Below, in pieces: positions 1 through 5,478 of a stretch of DNA of 5,851 bases; the first letter of the stretch is position 1; every line of letters starts with the position of its first letter. The translations under genes and the position numbers were made by a program. The stretch comes from DAISWO01 sp036826295 (GTDB lineage: Bacteria; Patescibacteriota; Saccharimonadia; Saccharimonadales; JAGQNJ01), in the NCBI GenBank assembly GCA_036826295.1, contig DAISWO010000013.1, positions 1-5,851 of the forward strand. Direction: 5' to 3'. Below the pieces are notes generated by a model that was not told the origin of the DNA, did no database searches, and was given only the letters and a program-made list of their open reading frames with translations.

Positions 1-932
1 CCGTCGTCGACAAGCACAGTCATTGTATATGTCCCAATTGGCACGTTTGCTCTGGTGGTAGATATATCTCCACTATCAGAATCAATTGCGAAATAACCCT
101 CATCATTACCGTCAGTAATACTATATGTCAGATCGTCACCGTTAGCGTCTGATGCTCCGTAACTAGATCCCGCAACGACCACCTCGCCAGATGCCGTGTC
201 TGGCGACACTATTGTTGTTTCCACCTCGTCATTAGACACACTCGGAGCGACCGGAGGGCAACCAGCATCATCATAAGTTAGAGTGATTGATGGGATTGAT
301 TCTGACGTACTTGCCTCAGATCCACTTGGAGCATTAGAAATTGCCGATTCAACTACTTCGACATTTGCAATCATATACATGTTATCTAGATTTCCAAAAG
401 TTGTAGCATAAGACCCTCCCGGATGATTAAAAACATCGCCGATATTACTGTTGTCGCTTACAGATAGATATGGAGAAGAGGGCCCAGATAAATCGAAAAG
501 AGCGTGAGACGAGTTATTATGAGAAGGATTCGGTATTGTACCTGTCATATCGACAATCGTAGAGACAGAAGGGCCAACAGTAATGGCAACCGGTGTATCG
601 TCAGGACACGTAGTTTCGTCAGAACTAATCGCAAATGCTCCAGCTTCGTGAACCGTGTCGTCTGTCCCTCCAGCTAAGATCAATGCGTCAAGCCCGGGGT
701 TAAAACTTAGGTTAGGTGCGTTGCGAAGTGCTACGGTTGTATCTGTTTGGGTTAAGCTCGAGGCCTCGCCACCTGCATCAATTATTGTCAATACTGGTCC
801 TGTTGGCGTCCCCCAGCTTGCTGGTGGTGTCATGACTTCATTAACAACAGCAGCATGAATAATTACTGGGTTTATTAAATTAAATCCTACCAATAACGCC
901 AAACTCAACAAACTTAATATTTTTTTATTCAT
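1..932 (-). CDS. Secreted cadherin-like repeat surface protein, 3' end off the window
   Basis: The frame is open from an ATG at 932 to the left edge, giving 310 residues with no stop. Residues 1-27 form a signal peptide: MNKK, a hydrophobic run around residues 5-25, and a likely cleavage after IHA (residue 27). The mature part is rich in Ser, Thr, Asp and Gly and almost free of Cys (C109 and C225 only), as is usual for exported beta-sandwich proteins. Residues about 228-310 resemble a cadherin-type repeat: DANGDDLTYSI at 262-272, FAIDSDSGDIST at 281-292, then YTMTVLVDDG at the edge. The acidic clusters would be calcium ligands. Residues 28-227 match nothing I recognise. The likely role is adhesion or a cell-surface layer; more repeats or an anchor may follow beyond the edge. 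An AGGTGA Shine-Dalgarno-like site lies 12 nt before the ATG. The export and cadherin calls are good; the exact function is unknown. Confidence 0.8.
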   Translation of the reverse strand, partial: MNKKILSLLSLALLVGFNLINPVIIHAAVVNEVMTPPASWGTPTGPVLTIIDAGGEASSLTQTDTTVALRNAPNLSFNPGLDALILAGGTDDTVHEAGAFAISSDETTCPDDTPVAITVGPSVSTIVDMTGTIPNPSHNNSSHALFDLSGPSSPYLSVSDNSNIGDVFNHPGGSYATTFGNLDNMYMIANVEVVESAISNAPSGSEASTSESIPSITLTYDDAGCPPVAPSVSNDEVETTIVSPDTASGEVVVAGSSYGASDANGDDLTYSITDGNDEGYFAIDSDSGDISTTRANVPIGTYTMTVLVDD

Positions 933-944
933 TTTTCTCTTAAA

Positions 945-950
945 TCACCT
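945..950 (-). promoter_or_regulatory. Shine-Dalgarno-like site of the cadherin-like gene
   Basis: AGGTGA on the minus strand lies 12 nt before the ATG at 932, a little farther than the usual spacing; a weaker AAGAG at 941-937 lies closer. It is worth noting because several other genes in this window appear to have no 5' leader at all. Confidence 0.45.
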
Positions 951-964
951 CTTATTCGCTGTCA

Positions 965-991
965 ATTATACATTAAAAACGCTAATGGCAA
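965..991 (-). promoter_or_regulatory. Putative promoter of the cadherin-like gene
   Basis: On the minus strand, a perfect -10 box TATAAT (970-965) is preceded by TTGCCA (991-986) with a short 15-bp spacer. Transcription would start near 958, giving a leader of about 26 nt that contains the AGGTGA site at 950-945. The -10 box is strong; the -35 assignment is weaker because of the spacer length. Confidence 0.55.
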
Positions 992-1121
992 TAGTATCAA
1001 AAAATTGCTGATCGAAATATTGTCATGCATTAGTTTTGACAAAATAGTTGATCTATCTTCGCGATATCACTATCCGACATAGCGCGATTAATAAACACAT
1101 CCCAGAAGAACACCTCACTGG

Positions 1122-1158
1122 CTTTACATTGTATAGTTACTGGCTATACTTTGTAAAG
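1122..1158. promoter_or_regulatory. Inverted repeat, likely HxlR-type operator (site 1)
   Basis: The left arm CTTTACATTGTATAG (1122-1136) and right arm CTATACTTTGTAAAG (1144-1158) are reverse complements at 13 of 15 positions, separated by a 7-bp centre TTACTGG. The inner part, GTATAG-N7-CTATAC, is a perfect palindrome. The site covers the -35 region of the adjacent HxlR-family gene. HxlR regulators such as YodB bind palindromes of this size near their own promoters, so autoregulation is likely. Binding itself is an inference. Confidence 0.65.
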
Positions 1159-1164
1159 TCTTTT

Positions 1165-1182
1165 TTGTATAATACTGGTTAT
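1165..1182. promoter_or_regulatory. Second operator-like palindrome over the -10 box and start codon (site 2)
   Basis: TTGTATAATACTGGTTAT at 1165-1182 is a near copy of the core of site 1, TTGTATAGTTACTGGCTAT at 1129-1147, offset by 35-36 bp. It has its own perfect arms, ATAA-N6-TTAT (1169-1182). It contains the TATAAT box and the first two bases of the ATG, so a bound protein would block initiation directly. A third, shorter match (ACTGGCT) sits at 1117-1123. Confidence 0.45.
1168..1173 (+). promoter_or_regulatory. -10 box of the HxlR-family gene, leaderless arrangement
   Basis: A perfect TATAAT ends 7 nt before the ATG at 1181, so transcription would begin at or next to the start codon. 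No Shine-Dalgarno sequence is possible in that space. The -35 position (about 1145-1150, TATACT) is poor and lies inside the inverted repeat, which suggests a weak or regulated promoter. Confidence 0.6.
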
Positions 1183-1495
1183 GAAATTATCGATAGAGAA
1201 AAAACCTGGTTGTATCCAGACGACATTAGACATTTTAGGCGATAAATGGACTGCCCTAATCTTGCGTGACGTATCAGACCAACCCAAAACTTTTAGCGAA
1301 CTAGAAATATCACTGACTGGCATCAGTCCTCGTACCCTAAGCCAAAGGCTAAAACAACTTGAGACGGACGACGTATTAGAGCGCTGCAAATATTGTGCCC
1401 ACCCACCACGGTATCGTTATCAGCTGACTAAAAAGGGTAGAGAGCTCCGTAAGATTCTAGAAAGCATGGCCGAATGGGGCGGCAAATACTGCTGA
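1181..1495 (+). CDS. HxlR-family winged-helix transcriptional regulator, possibly thiol-sensing
   Basis: This is a 104-residue protein of typical HxlR length. Residues 11-31 (Cys, then TLDILGDKWTALILRDV) match the family's N-terminal signature; residues 38-62 (FSELEISLTGISPRTLSQRLKQLE) are the helix-turn-helix with its recognition helix; residues 77-86 (RYRYQLTKKG) form the wing. C11 is at the position of the redox-active Cys known from YodB-type members. Further Cys are at 69 and 72 (CKYC) and at the last residue, 104, which is suggestive because YodB also uses C-terminal cysteines. It probably represses its own gene through the palindromes just upstream and may also affect the divergent cadherin-like gene. 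The start is fixed by the -10 box 7 nt upstream. It ends one base from the stop of the convergent Nudix gene. The family call is secure; redox sensing is an inference. Confidence 0.92.
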   Translation: MKLSIEKKPGCIQTTLDILGDKWTALILRDVSDQPKTFSELEISLTGISPRTLSQRLKQLETDDVLERCKYCAHPPRYRYQLTKKGRELRKILESMAEWGGKYC

Positions 1496-1496
1496 A

Positions 1497-1991
1497 TTAT
1501 TTTCGAGGTCGTTCCTTAATTTTATAATCAATAATCTTACTCGTATCATCAAAATGAAACTCAGCAGTCACGAACATGCCGCCGATTACTTTCGGTAACC
1601 ATATTTTATCGTCATCCCACATATTATCGTACGGAAGGTTATCAACAGAGAATTTCTTTGGTGCCATCTCTTCAGTCTCGGTCGGCTCTCCGTCCCATCG
1701 GTCTGAAAAATAAACGACGACTTGCTGATCCCAACCTAGGGCTGACTTTTCGGGTGGGAATAAAAAGTCCAGTGTAGCAACGTGTTCAAGATCGTGAGGT
1801 GTGACTAAAACTTCCTCACTACATTCTCGTACCGCAGTTTCCTCGATGAGTTCATCCGGATCGGGTTTGCCACCAACTCCGTTCCATTTTCCTTCGCCGA
1901 ACCCTCGTTTTTTCATTGCCAACCAAATATATTTATCGTCTCGTAAAAATAATAAACTAACTTGTCTCAACTTCTGGCTCATACCAACCAT
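1497..1991 (-). CDS. Nudix hydrolase, MutT/MTH1-like (oxidized purine nucleotide diphosphatase)
   Basis: The 164-residue protein would hydrolyse a nucleoside triphosphate to the monophosphate and pyrophosphate, most likely cleaning 8-oxo-dGTP or similar from the nucleotide pool. The Nudix box spans residues 41-63: G41, E47, then RECSEE (55-60), which supplies the metal ligands. The Gly normally two residues after the EE pair is Leu (L62). Similarity to animal MTH1 goes beyond the box: GKWNGVGGK (34-42) includes the counterpart of MTH1 Asn33, EEM (107-109) is shared, and MWDDD (124-128) places W125, D127 and D128 where MTH1 has its base-recognising Trp117, Asp119 and Asp120. FHFDDTSKIIDYKIKE (145-160) matches the MTH1 C-terminus. 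A second Met at residue 4 is a possible start; neither has a clear ribosome-binding site. Substrate is inferred from these residues. Confidence 0.9.
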   Translation of the reverse strand: MVGMSQKLRQVSLLFLRDDKYIWLAMKKRGFGEGKWNGVGGKPDPDELIEETAVRECSEEVLVTPHDLEHVATLDFLFPPEKSALGWDQQVVVYFSDRWDGEPTETEEMAPKKFSVDNLPYDNMWDDDKIWLPKVIGGMFVTAEFHFDDTSKIIDYKIKERPRK

Positions 1992-1999
1992 TGTACAGA

Positions 2000-2005
2000 A
2001 CTATA
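2000..2005 (-). promoter_or_regulatory. Possible -10 box of the Nudix gene
   Basis: TATAGT on the minus strand ends 8 nt before the ATG at 1991, again giving an almost leaderless layout. Any -35 element would fall close to or inside the N gap, so it cannot be judged. Confidence 0.35.
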
Positions 2006-2014
2006 GTTTCTCTA

Positions 2015-2114
2015 NNNNNNNNNNNNNNNNNNNNNNNNNNNNNNNNNNNNNNNNNNNNNNNNNNNNNNNNNNNNNNNNNNNNNNNNNNNNNNNNNNNNNN
2101 NNNNNNNNNNNNNN
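2015..2114. other. Assembly gap (100 N)
   Basis: Exactly 100 N bases, the common placeholder for a scaffold gap of unknown size. It hides the C-terminal end of the dihydrouridine synthase and the region upstream of the Nudix gene. Another gene could be hidden if the true gap is larger. Confidence 0.97.
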
Positions 2115-2914
2115 TGTTTTTTATATAGCTCTATCTTCTGAGCTTTTGAATAATTTCCCCATGGTGATTCGCTGGACAGCGAATTGGCAAAAACAAACGG
2201 ATCATGAAAGATCCCGCGACCGATCATAATCCCATCCAATTTATATTTGTCAGCCAACTTTAGACCATCGGCACGCGACATCACATCACCGTTGCCAATA
2301 ATTTTAGTAGCAGGCGAGAGTCGATCGCGCAGTTCCCTAGCCTCCCCTATTTTATGCCAGTCAGCCGGCACCTTTGACATCTGCTTGCCTGTTCGGCCAT
2401 GGACAGTCAGCGCGTCCAAATTGTGTGTCAACAAAAACTCTATCCAGCTCATATCAGTAGTTTTGTTGCCGATCCTCGTTTTTACACTTACCGGTATTTT
2501 ACCCTCAGCTGCTTTTTGAGTAGCTTTAATAATCTCGCTGGCTAGAATTCGATTGTCCACTAACGCCACACAACAGCCATCCTTGACGACTGCTTTAACT
2601 GGACAACCCATATTGATATCAACACCATCGAAGCCCATCTTGATTAAATCTTTAGTGGTTTTGTAATAATTATCAGAATTTTTGCCCCAAACTTGGGCGA
2701 TTATCGGCTTTTCTTTGGCGGTGTATCGCAATTTGTGCATCAGCTTTTCCCTACCTACGCTCTGCAAGCCATCAACATTCACGAATTCCGTAAAATATAA
2801 ATCTGGTGGTGCACAATCTGCGATAACCTGACGAAAAACTGTATCCGTTACATCATCCATTGGTGCCAACACAAAAATCGGCTTTTTAAGATCATTCCAA
2901 ATATTATTCGCCAT
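2115..2914 (-). CDS. dus: tRNA-dihydrouridine synthase, C-terminus lost in the gap
   Basis: This flavoenzyme reduces uridines in the D-loop (or other loops) of tRNA using NADPH and FMN. There are 266 visible residues of an expected 310-350, all in the TIM-barrel part. Motifs in order: LAPMDDVTD (16-24) at the FMN site, Q74, NMGCP (101-105) with catalytic Cys104, SVKTRIG (143-149), HGRTGKQ (172-178), GNGDV (207-211) and the phosphate-binding GIMIGRG (228-234). The loop after the catalytic Cys reads KDGCCVALVDN, with two extra cysteines where DusB-type enzymes usually have small residues. The ATG lies inside the end of the upstream hypothetical gene (11-nt overlap), so translation is probably coupled. 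The small tRNA-binding helical domain is missing only because of the N gap. The TAG at 2012-2014 is in frame only if the gap is truly a 100-nt length. Subfamily (DusA, B or C) is not decided. Confidence 0.93.
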
Positions 2915-3695
2915 TGGTTTGAAGGAACCCTTGCAGTCTACCTATACGATCTTCAAAAACGTTGATTCTTTCTCCCCACCACATGTCACCTAGATCTAGC
3001 ATATTGCGCCAATACTCATAGTGCCGGTTATCTTCTTTGTCAAAAAATAATCTCCACTCGATAGTCTTTAGTGCGTTTTCAGCCTTAGCTTCAGTCCACT
3101 CTCTACCGATCCCAATTACAGAAAGCATACCGCCAAACACATTCTCTCTGACCCAGCCAACTTGCTCACGCATTCCCTCTTCACTTTTTCTACGGCGTCC
3201 AGGATTATCTGCATATTCTGAAACTTGTTCTATACGAACAATCTCTGGCATTAACCTACCAGATACATATCGAGACATTTGGTTCAAACCAGATTCAATA
3301 ATATGATTTCCAGCTCTATGTGCCGCATCTATATCCTCTTGAGTTAATGGTTTTGGTGGTAATTCGTTACCTTCATCATCTAGACTTCGCGCACGCGCCA
3401 CTCTTGTTCTGTTGCTGGCATACTTACTAGCATATTTAGGATCAAAAGAACGATGGATTAGCGTGTAGTCATCTGGGGTCATTCCAACACTGACTCTATC
3501 ACCAGAATCTTGTTCGTATGACAGTCCAGAACCGTGATCTAATGGCACATTAACTAAACTCGACCGAAGCGACAAAGGGTCGGCGCGCTCTATCATACGA
3601 GCAGTTACGCCTTCATAATCGGCTCTATCTAACTCCCAAAAAGCTGGGTCAGTGACCCGCGCAAAGTTAACTTGCGATTCTCGCTCAGTTACCAT
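2904..3695 (-). CDS. Hypothetical protein, 263 residues, in the dus operon
   Basis: I do not recognise this family. It is a soluble, charged protein with no signal peptide or membrane segment. The N-terminal half (about 1-115) is acidic to mixed and includes a small repeat, YASKYAS, near residue 88-94, followed by an Arg-rich stretch (NRTRVARARS). The C-terminal half is mostly predicted helix and Trp-rich: ERMREQ-like charged helices around 170-185, then EWTEAKAENALKTIEWRLFF (about 199-218), YEYWRNMLDLGDMWWGERI (about 227-245) and a final helix. I chose ATG at 3695, which overlaps the previous stop as TGATG; a TTG one codon upstream (3698) is possible but less likely. A weak GGA lies 8-9 nt before the ATG. 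It is the middle gene of a coupled trio, downstream of another hypothetical gene and overlapping dus by 11 nt. The coding call rests on length, overlap pattern and sensible composition; function is unknown. Confidence 0.8.
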   Translation of the reverse strand: MVTERESQVNFARVTDPAFWELDRADYEGVTARMIERADPLSLRSSLVNVPLDHGSGLSYEQDSGDRVSVGMTPDDYTLIHRSFDPKYASKYASNRTRVARARSLDDEGNELPPKPLTQEDIDAAHRAGNHIIESGLNQMSRYVSGRLMPEIVRIEQVSEYADNPGRRRKSEEGMREQVGWVRENVFGGMLSVIGIGREWTEAKAENALKTIEWRLFFDKEDNRHYEYWRNMLDLGDMWWGERINVFEDRIGRLQGFLQTNGE

Positions 3696-3991
3696 CAATT
3701 CATTCCAGCCCGTCGTAAGGCTTCCTTAGCACCCACTACGCCCATTCGACCAACTTCTCTTGTGTGTTCGTCTAGCTTCCACTCAGGTACGGTCGGTTCA
3801 CCCTGGGCCTCAACTTGAGGCTCTTTTTCATCATTTCGCAAATCTACTGGAAGACCCGCTATATCAGCTCTATAGTGTGGCATACCACCACGTGGAGTTG
3901 GCAAGGGAGCGTTTACACCCTCATGCGCGGGCTCAACATCACCTTCTGGTGTAGTGTAAAAGGCACCATCTTTAGATATTTCGTAATTCAT
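3695..3991 (-). CDS. Hypothetical small acidic protein, 98 residues
   Basis: No known family is evident. The protein is Pro-, Glu- and Gly-rich and probably disordered over residues 1-75 (for example APLPTPRGG and EKEPQVEAQGEPTVPEW), ending in a likely helix (TREVGRMGVVGAKEALRRAG, 77-96). There is no signal peptide, membrane segment or cysteine. The ATG at 3991 is 6 nt after a good -10 box, so the message would be leaderless and this start is favoured. Its TGA overlaps the next gene's ATG by one base, and that gene in turn overlaps dus, so all three are probably made together. It could be an adaptor or partner of the 263-residue protein; that is only a guess from linkage. Confidence 0.75.
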   Translation of the reverse strand: MNYEISKDGAFYTTPEGDVEPAHEGVNAPLPTPRGGMPHYRADIAGLPVDLRNDEKEPQVEAQGEPTVPEWKLDEHTREVGRMGVVGAKEALRRAGMN

Positions 3992-3997
3992 AATATT

Positions 3998-4026
3998 ATT
4001 GTATCATATTTTTATACATATTACAA
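3998..4026 (-). promoter_or_regulatory. Promoter of the hypothetical-hypothetical-dus operon, leaderless
   Basis: On the minus strand TTGTAA (4026-4021) and TACAAT (4003-3998) are separated by exactly 17 bp. The -10 box carries an extended TG motif (TGATACAAT). The box ends 6 nt before the ATG at 3991, so the transcript should start at or next to the start codon. Confidence 0.7.
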
Positions 4027-4068
4027 TGTCTTACCTATTCAAATTAAAATCGCTAAATCAGTCAAGCT

Positions 4069-4338
4069 CTATTCTGAATCGTTAAATATATAGGGATCAA
4101 GAGATTCTTTAAAGTCATTAAAATCAAATACTGTGTTATCGCCACAAGCTAATTTATCCAGAACTTTCGTACTAACTTGTTTTACTACCACCACATTGCA
4201 TATTGGACATTTAAATTCTAGTTGTCCTTTTACCTCTAAACTTGCGGGCTCTTCAGGGAAATACAAAGTAAAACCATTATCAGGTAGTTCAAGCTCACCA
4301 CAATCTAAATTACTACAGTCTGCTCGTATTGTATGCAT
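4069..4338 (-). CDS. Small four-cysteine protein, possible zinc ribbon
   Basis: This 89-residue protein has no family that I can name. C8 and C13 (CSNLDC) near the N-terminus and C44 and C47 (CPIC) in the middle could form one zinc-binding site of the ribbon type, with a beta-rich segment between them (about 15-43). A fifth Cys, C65, is outside the pairs. The C-terminal 25 residues are acidic (DFNDFKESLDPYIFNDSE). The N-terminal spacing CX4C is wider than the usual CX2C, so metal binding is an inference. The start is strongly supported by a consensus promoter ending 6 nt upstream. It lies between the ABC permease gene and the dus operon, on the same strand, with no visible terminator on either side, so readthrough from the ABC genes is possible. 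Role could be nucleic-acid or protein binding. Confidence 0.75.
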   Translation of the reverse strand: MHTIRADCSNLDCGELELPDNGFTLYFPEEPASLEVKGQLEFKCPICNVVVVKQVSTKVLDKLACGDNTVFDFNDFKESLDPYIFNDSE

Positions 4339-4344
4339 GGATTT

Positions 4345-4373
4345 ATTATATACCTTTTATGTTTATTTGTCAA
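4345..4373 (-). promoter_or_regulatory. Perfect consensus promoter of the four-cysteine gene, leaderless
   Basis: The minus strand carries TTGACA (4373-4368), a 17-bp spacer, and TATAAT (4350-4345): both hexamers match the sigma-70-type consensus exactly. The -10 box ends 6 nt before the ATG at 4338. The -35 box starts two bases after the stop codon of the ABC permease gene. Confidence 0.88.
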
Positions 4374-4374
4374 T

Positions 4375-5478
4375 CTATTCCCATCGAAAGACGCGGAAGG
4401 CAATAATGTAGATAATCAATGTCCATGCGCCAATAACGGCTAACTGTGGGCCTAACTCAATTATGGTTTTACCCTCTGTTAATATCATTCTCAGCCCATC
4501 GACAATCGGTGTGAGTGGAATGAATGCTGAGATATTCTGTAGCCACTGTGGCATCAAGAACACCGGAAAGAAAACTCCCGACAAAAACATCATCGGAAAG
4601 GTTACGAGATTGGCGATTGGCGCCGATTGATTACCATCTTTCGCCCAACCAGCGATGGCCATTCCGAATCCAAACAAACAAAAAGTACTGATAATTGTAA
4701 ACAGAATAAACGACAGATAGTCACCTCTCATCTGAAAATCAAATATTGTGATAGCAACCACGAACAAGGCAGCTACAGATACAAGTCCAACAATAACCCT
4801 GTTAATACCAGTAGCTATGATTATGTTCCAAGGCCTTAACGGTGCGACCTCCATCCGGCGCAGGGAACCATTCTTTTTGTCGCCAGTAAAGCCCTCACTC
4901 ATGCTAAAAATACCAAGTGACAACAGAGAGAAGCCAATAATCCCCGCAATTAAATAATCAAATCTAGATAAATTGGCCGTCTGCAATGATTTTGCTTCTA
5001 ATTTTATCGGCGCCTCAGTCTTAACGATTGATGCATTAATACCATCTACGGTACCTTGCATAACAGTTTTCAGGGTAGCGTTAAGTTGCTCATCACTCTG
5101 GTCGTTATATGTAATGACTGTGCCAGTAGGTTGCTCCTGCGCATTCAGCTGGCCAAAATTAGCCGGCAACTCAATAATCGCATCCTTTTCACCGCGCTCA
5201 ATCTCTAATTTGGCCGTCTCAAAATCAGTTGTCTCGGTTATTTTAAACACTTCACTATTTTTGGCTTGCTCGACAAATTGCTTGCTAAATGTCGTGTCAG
5301 AATTGTTAATCAGAGCAACGTTGAAACTAGGAGTATTCTCGCCCCCGAATATAAAGCCAAAGATTACCAAAAACATAATCGGAAAGACGAAGGTAAAAAA
5401 TAGCGCTACTTTATCTCTGAAATAACGAATAGTGAAGAATTTTGCCAGAGATAGTGTGGTTTTTATATGCCTCATCAT
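4375..5478 (-). CDS. ABC-2-type transporter permease
   Basis: This 367-residue integral membrane protein is the translocation subunit of an ABC exporter. The layout is that of the ABC-2 family with a large outside loop: a first membrane segment at about 23-45, an extracytoplasmic domain at about 47-172, then five segments at about 174-194, 218-245, 255-277, 285-308 and 345-362. The motif region SEGFTGDKKNGSLRRMEVAPLRPWNII (194-220), with its amphipathic coupling part, and the MMFLSGVFFP...LMPQWLQ...IPLTPIVDGLR stretch (296-330) are typical of drug- or polysaccharide-type ABC-2 permeases. The ATG at 5478 overlaps the ATPase stop as ATGA, and an AAGGA Shine-Dalgarno site lies 9 nt before it (5492-5488), favouring it over the ATG at 5475. 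Substrate cannot be told from sequence; a lipid, antibiotic or other hydrophobic compound is likely. It acts with the ATPase encoded just upstream. Confidence 0.93.
   Translation of the reverse strand: MMRHIKTTLSLAKFFTIRYFRDKVALFFTFVFPIMFLVIFGFIFGGENTPSFNVALINNSDTTFSKQFVEQAKNSEVFKITETTDFETAKLEIERGEKDAIIELPANFGQLNAQEQPTGTVITYNDQSDEQLNATLKTVMQGTVDGINASIVKTEAPIKLEAKSLQTANLSRFDYLIAGIIGFSLLSLGIFSMSEGFTGDKKNGSLRRMEVAPLRPWNIIIATGINRVIVGLVSVAALFVVAITIFDFQMRGDYLSFILFTIISTFCLFGFGMAIAGWAKDGNQSAPIANLVTFPMMFLSGVFFPVFLMPQWLQNISAFIPLTPIVDGLRMILTEGKTIIELGPQLAVIGAWTLIIYIIAFRVFRWE

Noticed and set aside
655..858. 67-residue plus-strand reading frame
   Set aside because: It lies wholly antisense to the cadherin-like gene, which has a signal peptide, ribosome-binding site and promoter; the product has no recognisable features.
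1034..1044. Small palindrome TTTTGACAAAA containing a TTGACA hexamer
   Set aside because: No suitable -10 box lies 16-18 bp downstream and the arms are only five A/T-rich bases; chance is likely.
1048..1245. 65-residue plus-strand reading frame across the HxlR promoter
   Set aside because: It runs through the inverted repeat and overlaps the start of the HxlR gene in another frame; no ribosome-binding site or family resemblance.
3696..3698. TTG start for the 263-residue protein
   Set aside because: An ATG directly follows and forms the common TGATG stop-start overlap, so the TTG is not needed.
4027..4068. Possible terminator between the four-cysteine gene and the 98-residue gene
   Set aside because: I found no GC-rich hairpin followed by a T run on the minus strand; the region only leads into the next promoter.
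4973..5425. 150-residue plus-strand reading frame
   Set aside because: It is fully antisense to the ABC permease extracytoplasmic domain, and its hydrophobic look is a mirror of that gene.
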